Source: Oligoflexia bacterium (GTDB lineage: Bacteria; Bdellovibrionota; UBA1018). Taken from it: DNA of 64,000 nucleotides. The stretch spans positions 1 through 64,000 of the forward strand of contig CAITVN010000092.1 in assembly GCA_903895855.1 (NCBI GenBank), in the 5' to 3' direction. This document shows positions 32,553 through 41,031 of the stretch, piece by piece (within the stretch, counting starts at the first letter, position 1; each line of letters starts with the position of its first letter). Position numbers and translations under genes: made by a program. The notes below the pieces were generated by a model. The model saw nothing but the letters and a program-made list of their open reading frames with translations, made no database searches and had not been told where the DNA came from.

Positions 32553-34019
32553 ATGAATGTCGAAGGAAAACTATGCAATTTGAACTGGTTCAGAAGCATG
32601 ACTGGCATTGTGGTGTTATTTTTCTGGGGGTGTGCACATATCGAGCCGGATCTAAGTCCCAAGCGCGTTGATGACATTCTCAATAGTACCCCCATTTCGG
32701 TTGATTTGACATTATCAAGCAGTGAGCTCAGCTCTCAGTTGAAAAGTGTGAGAGCGCTAATCGAGAAGGGCCAATTCGACGCAGTAGCAATAGATAAAAT
32801 TGACCAGTTATACTACTTGTATCAAGTGGCCCAGCGCATTTCCAAGAAGGGTTCAATCCGGTTACCTCCATTTTCTAGGGTTAAAGTAAAATTTCCATCG
32901 TTTTGTCTTGACCCCTCAAAGGCCGCGCCATCCGAAAATGAGCAATTCAGATGGACTACAGAAAAAGTAGCAATACCCTATTATGATAAGCTGATCCGGA
33001 TTACACCAAGCGAGTACGGTGCCAATTGGGAGGATCTTCAAGAGCTAATCTGGAGTCTAGGGAATGGGTCTAAGTATGAAGATTATCCATTACACCTCGC
33101 TGGGATACTTGATAGACTCGACCCAAACGCAAAATTCAATCTACCTTCCCGCGCGAAGGACTCCATTAGCGGTGAAGTCGGAGCTATAATAAGCGAAAAA
33201 GTGTCAGAGGTCGAAGCGATAGAAAGTCTAGTTTCTTTAGTAGAAGGGAAGTATTACAGCTATTCAGAATTTGCGGCTTTTATTCAAAAGAAGGCAAAAA
33301 CGACGAATTCAACTGCGCTAAGGCTCACGACTCTGGCAGACGAACCAGGAGTCAGCACTTCGGTACAAAGTTCGAGTTATAGTGATCAAGTGGTTGTCTT
33401 TTATAACTCAACCGGCAATGCTGCGAATATTGATGTTTCGGATTATCATTTGGCTCCAATTGATTCCAGTATTCAGCGCATAGGGCTTTCGATCGATGTA
33501 TCGTTGGGGAACAAGATCGTTTCTGTAATTGAAGCTGCCCTGAAGGAATCAATTATTCGAAATTCAGCCTACTGGTATGCGGGAAGGTTAACTCCATTAG
33601 AGATAGAATTCATTAAGGGGCATCCGGTTGACGCCTTGAATGCGTATGCGCAGTCGCATAAAGCGATCGCTTCGACTTGGAAATATTTTGGCAGAAATGC
33701 AGACCGAGATGAGAGCGATGCATTTCGACATTTTTTGTGGGCCGGACTCTTGTTTCAACATCTCGATGAGAGCCTGACGACTGACTATCTTGCCGCCCAT
33801 GAGCAGATTTTGCCAAGTGCAAGCGCAGTAGATCGAGCCTCGTCTGAAATGGATCGGTACAATAATGCAGCGGGTTTGCAAGTTGCGAAAGAACTGGCGA
33901 AAAGAAATGAACTTTCACTGAAAAATTTAGAAAAAAGTGCCTATGAAGCCTTACAACTTGATCGATTGAGGGTGATCAATCCTAAGGGTAAGACGTCAAG
34001 TTATATGGGGCAACCATGA
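32553..34019 (+). CDS. Lipoprotein with DUF6973-like C-terminal domain
   Basis: About 488 aa. Hydrophobic VVLFFWGCAH with Cys27 is a likely lipobox (ATG 32598 is an alternative start). Residues up to ~330 are unrecognised. The C-terminal region has ESDAFRHFLWAGLL, then YLAAHE and SEMDRYNNAAGLQVA. This H-W-HE-DxxNN arrangement resembles the DUF6973 type of domain seen at the ends of secreted or phage-linked proteins, with conserved residues that could be catalytic. Coupled by ATGA to the metallophosphoesterase. Confidence 0.65.
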   Translation: MNVEGKLCNLNWFRSMTGIVVLFFWGCAHIEPDLSPKRVDDILNSTPISVDLTLSSSELSSQLKSVRALIEKGQFDAVAIDKIDQLYYLYQVAQRISKKGSIRLPPFSRVKVKFPSFCLDPSKAAPSENEQFRWTTEKVAIPYYDKLIRITPSEYGANWEDLQELIWSLGNGSKYEDYPLHLAGILDRLDPNAKFNLPSRAKDSISGEVGAIISEKVSEVEAIESLVSLVEGKYYSYSEFAAFIQKKAKTTNSTALRLTTLADEPGVSTSVQSSSYSDQVVVFYNSTGNAANIDVSDYHLAPIDSSIQRIGLSIDVSLGNKIVSVIEAALKESIIRNSAYWYAGRLTPLEIEFIKGHPVDALNAYAQSHKAIASTWKYFGRNADRDESDAFRHFLWAGLLFQHLDESLTTDYLAAHEQILPSASAVDRASSEMDRYNNAAGLQVAKELAKRNELSLKNLEKSAYEALQLDRLRVINPKGKTSSYMGQP

Positions 34020-34801
34020 AGGGGAGCTTCTTCAGCTTTATATTGATCTTCGCTAGTTCATTGTTCATTTACGCCCGCTGGATAGAGCCTACATGGATCG
34101 AGGTGAGCCATCATTCAGTGATAGCGCCGGTGGCTCATGCGCTAAAGATTTTACAACTTTCTGATTTGCATACATCTGAATTTGGCACCCGTGAAAAGAA
34201 GGTACTTTCGATTATTGATACTGAAAAGCCCGACGTCATCGTTGTCACAGGTGATTCGGTTTCAGACAGCGGAGACTGGGCTCAAGTGGCTGACTTTCTC
34301 AAACGACTCAAAGCCCCATTGGGAGTAGCAGTGATCGATGGTAACTGGGAACATTGGCGACCGACGCCTGAAGAGTTGAAAATCTATCAAGACGCGAATG
34401 TCTTCAATTTAAATAATAGGTCTTTTCAGATCGCCGACAAAGTTTGGATTGTTGGGTTAGATGACGCCTTCTCTGGTTCACCCGATATTGAACGAGCATT
34501 TCTGGGGGTGCCCCCCGAAGCATTCAAAGTGGCGCTGTTTCATTCTCCCGTCCATTTTGATGCTATTTCGCATCGAATCGACCTTGGTCTAGCTGGACAC
34601 ACTCACGGTGGCCAAATTCGAATTCCATTCATGCGGCCCATTTTTCTGCCTGAAGGATCGGGCGACTACTTGTCTGGCTGGTACACCAGGGGGGCTAGCC
34701 GGATGTATGTTAGTCGCGGCGTCGGAAATTCGATTCTAGAGTTTAGGTTGGCTAGTCGGCCAGAAGTTGTGATTTATACGCTACAAAGGCCTGTTCAATA
34801 A
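34016..34801 (+). CDS. Membrane-associated metallophosphoesterase (YkuE/YaeI-like)
   Basis: 261 aa. An N-terminal hydrophobic helix (FSFILIFASSLFIYA) anchors it. Metal motifs: LSDLHTSEFG, VVTGDSVSD, GNWEHW (usual GNHD/E with Trp replacing His), FHSP and GLAGHTHGGQI. The Trp replacement of the catalytic GNH histidine may lower or change activity. YaeI/YkuE-type enzymes act on phospholipid pyrophosphates such as UDP-diacylglucosamine. The start overlaps the lipoprotein gene by 4 nt. Confidence 0.85.
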   Translation: MKGSFFSFILIFASSLFIYARWIEPTWIEVSHHSVIAPVAHALKILQLSDLHTSEFGTREKKVLSIIDTEKPDVIVVTGDSVSDSGDWAQVADFLKRLKAPLGVAVIDGNWEHWRPTPEELKIYQDANVFNLNNRSFQIADKVWIVGLDDAFSGSPDIERAFLGVPPEAFKVALFHSPVHFDAISHRIDLGLAGHTHGGQIRIPFMRPIFLPEGSGDYLSGWYTRGASRMYVSRGVGNSILEFRLASRPEVVIYTLQRPVQ

Positions 34802-34901
34802 CTGTTTTTTTTCCTGGGTGGGATGCCCTTTTTGAAGTGTCAAGATTTTGACTAAATTTCGGGTATTAGGGTTTTCGAAAAACCGCCGATAAGTGCGTTA
34901 A

Positions 34902-36848
34902 GTGAATTTGAAAAATAGAGGATCGCACAAACTCTCTGCCGGGCTTTATGACTTTAGCCAGATTAAGGAAAACTCACCTTATTCGCGATTTTCAACTATC
35001 GATGGCACTCACGCCTATCAAAAAGCGGTACCTGAGGGGTTCGTTTCTTACCGGGTGAGAACCAGACAGGGCGGCCGGGTATTTTTTTTCAACTTTAGTT
35101 TAGCCAAAGAAATGGGACTTATTCCGAAAAATCATCCAGAAGTTTTAGATGACGAACTAAAACGAGTCATTTTGCACACGTTTAGTTTGGTGATCATCAA
35201 TGAGTACGATGAAGAAAAGAAAATTCAGTACGCCGATAAAGACATTCGGCCCAATGCGTACATGGCGACACGTTACCTTCAGCTGCAGCATCCCGACAAA
35301 ACAGGCCGAACCTCGGGCGATGGTCGTGGTATTTGGAACGGACAGGTTAGTCATCAAGGTGTTTCTTGGGATGTGTCGAGTTCGGGCACGGGAGCGACTA
35401 GGCTCAGTCCGGCGTGTGCCATAGAAAAAAGATTTTTTAAAACAGGAGACCCTCGTGTTTGTTACGGCAATGGGTATGGATCGCTCGACGATGGGCTTTC
35501 AACGGCAATTTTGAGCGAGATATTTCATCGCAACGGAATAGAGACTGAAAGGGTGCTTGCCGTAATTGAATTCGAAGACGGTGTTTCAATCAACGTGCGG
35601 GCTAGTCAAAACTTACTGAGACCTTCGCATTTTTTTGGTTTCTTGAAACAAGGAAACGAACAGGCTCTCAAGTCGGTCGTAGAGTATTATTCGGCAAAGC
35701 AAATCGGCAATGGGGCTTGGCCGAAAAGTTTGCGCGAAAAGCCTTTGCGTGAGCGGCTCAACTATTTAGTTTCTCAAGCGGCTTTGAGTTTTTCACGCGC
35801 GACGGCTTTATTTGAATCCAATTATATTTTTGTTTGGTTAGATTGGGATGGCGATAATATTTTATGTAATGGCGGCATCATTGATTATGGATCAGTTAGG
35901 CAATTCGGGCTATTTCATCATGAATACCGCTATGATGACGTCGATCGGTTTTCGACCAAAATCACCGAGCAAAAAGCCAAGGCTAGGTTAATTGTACAAA
36001 CCTTTGCCCAGTTGAAAGACTATTTATTGAGCGGAAAAAAGAAGCCGCTAACCCAGTTTAGAGATTGTCCTGAACTCAGACTCTTTGACAAAAATTATTC
36101 GAAGTGCATGAATGAACAGTTATTGAAGCGCATGGGGTTTGGGGCAACTGAGTGTGAGTACCTTCAGACGAGACACCTGCAAGCGGTCTCTCGGTTCAAA
36201 CGGCATTTTCAGTATTTCGAGCGCTCGGTTTCAAGTCGGGGTATTTACACGACAGTTGATGGTATCACGGCCGATGCGATTTTTAGTATGCGAGATTTGC
36301 TGAGAGAGTTGCCCCGTCAATACTTGCAGCAAGCTTCAGAAGTAAAACCAATCGAAGCGGCTGCGTTTGTCGAGCTCATGAAATCAAGCTATTCTAAGAA
36401 GAAAGACCTCAAGCTGACAAAAGAGAGAATGCATCGTATCGGTGAATTTCAACGTGATTACCTAGCGCTCGTTGCTAGAGCGGCAAAAAACAAAGAAAAA
36501 ACGTCGAATGAAAAAAATGTGAGTGCAACACTCTCGGCAATTCTGATGCGAACTTCGGTCATCAATCAGGCCGATCGAATTACGGGTAATGGGGTTATCT
36601 TGCTCACAGATCTGTGGCTTGAAGAGTTTAGTTTAAATCAAAAAAGCCGGTGTGTGCGCACATCCCGAAAAATCGATAGAGACTTGTATTCAGTTTTTTC
36701 TCAGCTCATCGTTTCGCAATTACTGAGTCCAGATGATCGGCAAGAAATTGAGCGACGCAAAGAGCGAGAGATTCTTTTTAAAAGAGCGATGAAAGAGCTA
36801 ATTCGCAAGTCTTTTGATCTGATTTCAAGAACAAAACACGACATCTAG
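34902..36848 (+). CDS. Divergent SelO (YdiU/UPF0061)-like pseudokinase
   Basis: 648 aa from GTG 34902. SelO proteins have a kinase fold with flipped ATP and AMPylate proteins. Matching landmarks: SGDGRGIWNGQ (SelO GDGRAxxLGE), WDVSSSGTGATRLSP (WxLQLKGAGxTPYSR), RASQNLLRPSHFFGFL (RVAxSxLRxGHFQ), and DGDNILCNGGIIDYG, which aligns gap-free with the SelO metal site ending in DYG. The ATP-contacting Lys of the LKG motif appears to be Ser here. Alignments are by eye, so family membership is a strong inference and activity uncertain. No signal peptide. Confidence 0.7.
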   Translation: MNLKNRGSHKLSAGLYDFSQIKENSPYSRFSTIDGTHAYQKAVPEGFVSYRVRTRQGGRVFFFNFSLAKEMGLIPKNHPEVLDDELKRVILHTFSLVIINEYDEEKKIQYADKDIRPNAYMATRYLQLQHPDKTGRTSGDGRGIWNGQVSHQGVSWDVSSSGTGATRLSPACAIEKRFFKTGDPRVCYGNGYGSLDDGLSTAILSEIFHRNGIETERVLAVIEFEDGVSINVRASQNLLRPSHFFGFLKQGNEQALKSVVEYYSAKQIGNGAWPKSLREKPLRERLNYLVSQAALSFSRATALFESNYIFVWLDWDGDNILCNGGIIDYGSVRQFGLFHHEYRYDDVDRFSTKITEQKAKARLIVQTFAQLKDYLLSGKKKPLTQFRDCPELRLFDKNYSKCMNEQLLKRMGFGATECEYLQTRHLQAVSRFKRHFQYFERSVSSRGIYTTVDGITADAIFSMRDLLRELPRQYLQQASEVKPIEAAAFVELMKSSYSKKKDLKLTKERMHRIGEFQRDYLALVARAAKNKEKTSNEKNVSATLSAILMRTSVINQADRITGNGVILLTDLWLEEFSLNQKSRCVRTSRKIDRDLYSVFSQLIVSQLLSPDDRQEIERRKEREILFKRAMKELIRKSFDLISRTKHDI

Positions 36849-36861
36849 CCTCGCGTTAAGG

Positions 36862-37539
36862 CTAGCTCAGAACGTAATGAGTGATCACCCAAAAATGGCA
36901 AGCAGTTCCTGCTAAAACAAATAGATGCCAAATCTCGTGAAACCCAAAGACCTCCGGAAACGGATCTGGGCGCTTGATGGCGTAGATGACTGCACCCAAA
37001 ATATAGGCTGCGCCACCGCCCATTAGCCATAAAAACCCAGAGACCCCAAGAAAGTTCCAAAGGTGGGGAATGAGAAAAACGCAAACAGAGCTCAGCACAA
37101 AATACAGAGAAATTCGAATCCAGCGCGACGACTCAAGCCAAAAGACCTTGGTGCCTACGCCGACAAAGGCTAGCGCCCAGATGAGAATGGCCATTTTTAT
37201 TCCGACAGACTCTCGAAAAGAAACGAGGCAAAACGGGGTGTAACAACCGGCAATAAAAATATAAATCATGGAGTGATCAAGTCGACGAAAAAGCTGGGTA
37301 GCCTTCTCAGATAAGCTGGTCAGGTGATAAAAGCTACTGGTTGAATAGAGTAAACTCAGTGAAAGCCCGAAAATCAGAGTGGCACTCAAATGCCAAGGAT
37401 CCTGTTTTTCGAGGCTCGAGCGAATCATGAAAATAAGTGAAATGAAGCCAAAAAGAGCGCCTGCAAGGTGGGTAAAACCGCTGACAGGGTGCCTAAAAAA
37501 TTTCCAGGGTTTGATGGCGTAATGATCGGCAGTGGTCAT
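36862..37539 (-). CDS. trhA: PAQR/hemolysin III (TrhA) family membrane protein
   Basis: 225 aa with seven predicted transmembrane helices. Family residues: an early HPVSGFTHLAGALFG, STSSFYHLTS (metal-binding His), LDHSMIYIFIAGCYTPF and the C-terminal HEIWHLFVLAGTACHFW that supplies two more zinc ligands. Bacterial TrhA proteins affect membrane energetics or lipid homeostasis. Overlaps the nagA stop by 4 nt (ATGA), so it is translated with it. Confidence 0.9.
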   Translation of the reverse strand: MTTADHYAIKPWKFFRHPVSGFTHLAGALFGFISLIFMIRSSLEKQDPWHLSATLIFGLSLSLLYSTSSFYHLTSLSEKATQLFRRLDHSMIYIFIAGCYTPFCLVSFRESVGIKMAILIWALAFVGVGTKVFWLESSRWIRISLYFVLSSVCVFLIPHLWNFLGVSGFLWLMGGGAAYILGAVIYAIKRPDPFPEVFGFHEIWHLFVLAGTACHFWVITHYVLS

Positions 37540-38606
37540 GGGTGGTCTTTCTTACTGGCTTTAGGTTTCAATTTTTTTTGAGAGTTTACTTGAAGCGTCA
37601 CCTGAAATCGAGCGATTTTCCAAGTGAGTCTATCGTGAGCGCTTGGTTTTGCGCCAATGAGTTTTGCTGGAATGGTCACTGACCTAGAGATGGCCTCACG
37701 GGTGAGGTCTATTGTAGTCGGTGTCTTAGACGTTCTGGTGGGGATACTGGGGCGAGCAATTTTCCAGTTCAGGTACTGCTCAGTCATTTCAGGTAAGAGC
37801 TTTCCGCCGCCGCACAGCAACTCGGTGAGAGCCCCACTTTGGTCGATTAAGTGAGAAGCTCCGTCGTGTACTTTGGTTTTCAATTCACCAAAGCAACAGG
37901 TGTCTGAGGTCTCGGTGGCCGGCGAAGAGTCAGACACGAAAAATAAGTGTTTCGGCTTCAACCATTCTGCATGGGCGACCAGTTCAGGGGCAACGTGAAT
38001 GAGGTCGGGTATAATTTCGGCGTAACAAGTTTGATCATCGAGCACGGCCTGAGGAGCTCCGGCAAAACGGTTGTGGTGCTCCATCGCGTTAAAAAGATGA
38101 GTCGCTGAATGAAATCCTGAGTTAAGAGCGTGAGCCGTTTGTGAGTAAGAAGCGCAAGTGTGCCCCACCGAGAGAATGATTTTTTCTTTGGCGCTCCATT
38201 TTTTTAGCCAAACTAAGTCAGAGGGCGTCAGGATTTCTGGAGCTAAAGTCACGATTTTGATTGTCTGGTGAGAGGCTTCATAGAGTTGAAGCATTTTCTC
38301 TGGCGAAAACGAAACGATCGAGCTGCTCGGGTGGGCACCGCGTTTTTTCTGGCTAAGGAACGGCCCTTCTAGGTGAATACCAATCGGTGTGGCGGCTTGT
38401 GGAGTCGGTAGTGACTGCGTTTGGCGAATCCATGTCCCTAAGCGGCCCAGGCACTCTAGTAGCCCGGCCCACTCGTGGCTGAGCGTAGTGGGAGCGAACG
38501 AATCGATGCCTTTTTTGAAAAGCCGCGAAGCCAAACGATCCAGGCTCTGAGTGTCGGCAGTCATGAGATCGATGCCGAAACCTCCATGAAAATGCAGGTC
38601 GGTCAT
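37536..38606 (-). CDS. nagA: N-acetylglucosamine-6-phosphate deacetylase
   Basis: About 356 aa. Deacetylates GlcNAc-6-P in amino-sugar and peptidoglycan recycling. Amidohydrolase motifs: DLHFHGGFGID, GIHLEGPFL, VGHTCASYSQTAHALNSGF with ATHLFNAM, and SDSS supplying the catalytic Asp. The usual N-terminal beta-sandwich half (~50 residues before DxHxHG) is missing. ATG 38606 is taken; a GTG at 38675 would add 23 very basic residues and leave only 14 bp to the divergent gene. Coupled to trhA. Confidence 0.88.
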   Translation of the reverse strand: MTDLHFHGGFGIDLMTADTQSLDRLASRLFKKGIDSFAPTTLSHEWAGLLECLGRLGTWIRQTQSLPTPQAATPIGIHLEGPFLSQKKRGAHPSSSIVSFSPEKMLQLYEASHQTIKIVTLAPEILTPSDLVWLKKWSAKEKIILSVGHTCASYSQTAHALNSGFHSATHLFNAMEHHNRFAGAPQAVLDDQTCYAEIIPDLIHVAPELVAHAEWLKPKHLFFVSDSSPATETSDTCCFGELKTKVHDGASHLIDQSGALTELLCGGGKLLPEMTEQYLNWKIARPSIPTRTSKTPTTIDLTREAISRSVTIPAKLIGAKPSAHDRLTWKIARFQVTLQVNSQKKLKPKASKKDHP

Positions 38607-38689
38607 ACCGGCTGAGCGTAAAACATTGGGTTTTTTTCGATGATTAGGCTTGACGCGAGTTTGTCTACGTGGCACCCAAAATACTTACC

Positions 38690-39841
38690 ATGAAAAAGCA
38701 AAAAGCTCGAGTTCAAACCAAGCCGACTTCACCTCAAAAATCTAAGGGTTTGCCAAAGCCTCCAAGGCCTAATGCAAAGCCCAATACTAAACTAGGAACC
38801 TCGGCGGTACTGAAGGTGGGTTCTCAAAAATCGGGTCGAGCTGAGCCGGCTTCGAAAGCTGTCAGTAAAGGCTTCAAAGTGGCGCCGAAGGCGACGGCGG
38901 GTGTTGCAAAGCCAACGGCTCCGGCAACTGGCGCTTCGACTGCGATGAACAAGAAGAAAGCCGGAACATCAAAAGCGACTCATGCCCCAAGTCACGCAAA
39001 GGCGCACAAGGGTAAGGCATCAGGCAAAAAAACTGGCCTGCACAAGGCTGAGTCTGATAAAAAATCGAGATTCGAGGCGATCAAGAGCTTCATCAAAGGT
39101 GCAAAGGTAGGTAAAGCGAGCCACAAACCTGAGCACAAGGCAAAAGCTGATCATGGTAAACATGAGAGTAAACATGAGAGTAAACATGAGAGTAAACATG
39201 AGAGTAAACATGATAAAAAGCATGCCGAAAAGTCTCATGAAAAGGGTCACGATAAAGTCCATGCTAAGCATCAAGACAAGTCCCATGAAAAATCTCATGA
39301 TAAGTCACACGACAAACATCACGACAAGAACAAAGCGGTTCACACAAAAGGTGTTCACGGTGAAAAAGCTCATGCAGAAAAGGCCGTTGCTACCAAGGCT
39401 GAGCCTGAAAAGGTGATCGAGAAGCCCCTTCGTAAGCCGGTTAAGGCGCCAAAAGCTGCTGGTGGAAAAGGCCGTCGCGGCGGAGGTTATGGTGTCATTG
39501 ATGAGTCGGTCTGCCGTGAAGTTGCTTGTGATGGGCTGTCGACAACGGCGGGCTATTGCCGATTGCACTACATCAAGAACTGGAAAAAATTAAAGCGCAA
39601 AGAAGTGATTTTGAAAGAGAAGAAACTCAATCAATACATCGAAGAATTGGTACTGAAATACCCCGAAAAATACATTGAAGCGATTCGAATTGATCTCGCG
39701 AGCGAAAAAGAGTTCGCCAAGGTGATTCGTGATCTTGATCTTGACGAGTCGATTGACGACTTTGAGGGCGAGGGTGACGCTGAAGATAACATTATTGACA
39801 GCATTCGTCGTGATTTTGACGAAGATACCGAAGGGTTCTAG
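38690..39841 (+). CDS. Lys/His-rich repeat protein with conserved Cys/His C-terminal domain
   Basis: 383 aa. Residues ~1-120 are Lys/Ala/Pro-rich and basic. A low-complexity zone (~155-235) is made of His-Glu-Ser-Lys and His-Asp-Lys repeats (HESKHESKHESK). The C-terminal ~110 residues look folded: CREVACDGLSTTAGYCRLHY with a CxxxxC..C..H pattern fit for zinc, then NWKKLKRKEVILKEKKLNQY and an acidic end. Possibly binds nucleic acid, metals, or both. ATG 38690 chosen over an overlapping GTG 38669. Confidence 0.7.
   Translation: MKKQKARVQTKPTSPQKSKGLPKPPRPNAKPNTKLGTSAVLKVGSQKSGRAEPASKAVSKGFKVAPKATAGVAKPTAPATGASTAMNKKKAGTSKATHAPSHAKAHKGKASGKKTGLHKAESDKKSRFEAIKSFIKGAKVGKASHKPEHKAKADHGKHESKHESKHESKHESKHDKKHAEKSHEKGHDKVHAKHQDKSHEKSHDKSHDKHHDKNKAVHTKGVHGEKAHAEKAVATKAEPEKVIEKPLRKPVKAPKAAGGKGRRGGGYGVIDESVCREVACDGLSTTAGYCRLHYIKNWKKLKRKEVILKEKKLNQYIEELVLKYPEKYIEAIRIDLASEKEFAKVIRDLDLDESIDDFEGEGDAEDNIIDSIRRDFDEDTEGF
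39161..39208 (+). repeat. 12-bp in-frame tandem repeat (CATGAGAGTAAA x4)
   Basis: Four identical 12-bp units encode His-Glu-Ser-Lys; surrounding degenerate units extend the low-complexity zone. Identity at the DNA level suggests recent expansion. Confidence 0.92.
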
Positions 39842-39941
39842 TCGTATCTTTCAGCTAAGATAAGATATTTCTTGTTTTATGGGTTTGGGCTAGTAACCTT
39901 AGAGTAATTGATTAAATTCTATTACTTAAGGAGAAATGCGT

Positions 39942-40283
39942 ATGTCAGCTCGGACCTTATTCAGCTTGGTAATTTTGTCGACCTTCATGAGCACTTCGGT
40001 CACTTGGGCCGTGGTCGTAACAGGAGATAACGTAAAAATTAACAAGAAAAGAATCTCAGCCTACGGGCTCACGCAAAAGACCAGTGCCCATCCGGTAGCT
40101 AATGCTGACCTACTCTGTAAATTTCGAGGATACAACGGTGGCGCTACTCATAGTAAAAAGGAAGAGGTGCCCTTAACTGAGCGCGCTGCAGTCATCGGAC
40201 CCAATGGCCTAACGGGTGAGTATTGCTACTCGGGAACTTTTGGGATGTGCTATTCGTTTTCTGAAGTGAGTTGCAATCCCTAA
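39942..40283 (+). CDS. Small secreted protein, unknown function
   Basis: About 113 aa. Signal peptide ending STSVTWA, mature ~90 residues with four Cys (LLCKF, YCYSG, GMCYS, VSCNP) probably forming two disulphides. Start ATG 39942 is preferred because AAGGAG (39928-39933) is eight bases upstream; ATG 39936 is only two away. A weak hairpin (TATCTT/AAGATA, 39845-39862) separates it from the previous gene. No family recognised. Confidence 0.72.
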   Translation: MSARTLFSLVILSTFMSTSVTWAVVVTGDNVKINKKRISAYGLTQKTSAHPVANADLLCKFRGYNGGATHSKKEEVPLTERAAVIGPNGLTGEYCYSGTFGMCYSFSEVSCNP

Positions 40284-40285
40284 GT

Positions 40286-40346
40286 GTTCAGTGGCCAAGT
40301 GCGGCTCTCATTGGATTAGCTGATCGCCGCATTTAACTCAATGAAC
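40286..40346. terminator. Paired inverted repeats between convergent genes
   Basis: Nested arms GTTCA/TGAAC (40286-40290, 40342-40346) and AAGTGCGGC/GCCGCATTT (40297-40305, 40326-40334; one wobble). No T run on either side, so termination would be Rho-dependent or through 3'-end protection. The right arm contains the stop of the minus-strand gene. Confidence 0.55.
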
Positions 40347-40934
40347 CGGTTTATTCGGATCGGGCCTACCCGTCACGAATAGAGCTTCTACTTCTTCGTG
40401 CTCTTTTTCGAGATTTTTCTTGTACTGAGGGTCATTCTTCTTGAGCCAGTCTTCGGTCATTTTGTCGAGATCCGGGTTCGTTTTATCAATTTTAATAAAT
40501 ACTTTTCGATTTTCGACTTCAACCGCGGTCCATTCGTAAGGCGCCGACTCAAAATTTGAAAGCGAACTCTCAAACCAGGGTTCAATGGTTTGGCTGAGGT
40601 CGGTGAGTGAGTGACCTAATGCATCAACCGCGCTATTCAAAAGGTCAGGAACAGCAGGGTGAGATGCCTGCTTGTCGTAATCGATGCTCGCACGCAGAGT
40701 GGTTGAGCCCAGTTCACCTTTAAATCCTACGGTTAGACATAAAATGATCTCGTCGCCGTAAATTCGGCCCGAGGCCGTGAATCGGGTTGAAGGCTTCTGT
40801 TCTTTGAGCTTCTTGAGAAAACTATCAAAATTAGCAGTAAAAACTTCGACTACCAGTTTTAAGAAATCAACAGGAAGGTCGCTGTATCGGGTTACCGGCG
40901 GGCGCGTCAGGGCTTTTCTTGAATCATACGACAT
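40338..40934 (-). CDS. Conserved-looking cytoplasmic protein, unknown function
   Basis: 198 aa, no signal peptide or membrane segment. Alpha/beta pattern (ASGRIYGDEIILCLTVGF, TTLRASIDY) with an acidic/Lys-rich C-terminal helix (KNLEKEHEEVEALF). ATG 40934. I do not recognise a family; length, codon use and lack of overlap with other genes support it as real. Confidence 0.7.
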   Translation of the reverse strand: MSYDSRKALTRPPVTRYSDLPVDFLKLVVEVFTANFDSFLKKLKEQKPSTRFTASGRIYGDEIILCLTVGFKGELGSTTLRASIDYDKQASHPAVPDLLNSAVDALGHSLTDLSQTIEPWFESSLSNFESAPYEWTAVEVENRKVFIKIDKTNPDLDKMTEDWLKKNDPQYKKNLEKEHEEVEALFVTGRPDPNKPVH

Positions 40935-41031
40935 GCGGTTTTATCTAGCCGAATTCGAGGTTGGGTTCAATAGGTCGGGCATAAAAATCGACTCAAAGAA
41001 TACTGTATAGCAAATCTGTTACTCGGCTTCT

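Noticed and set aside
39020-39416. Long Met/Val/Asn-rich frames opposite and beside the Lys/His-rich gene
   Set aside because: Shadows created by the 12-bp repeat in other frames.
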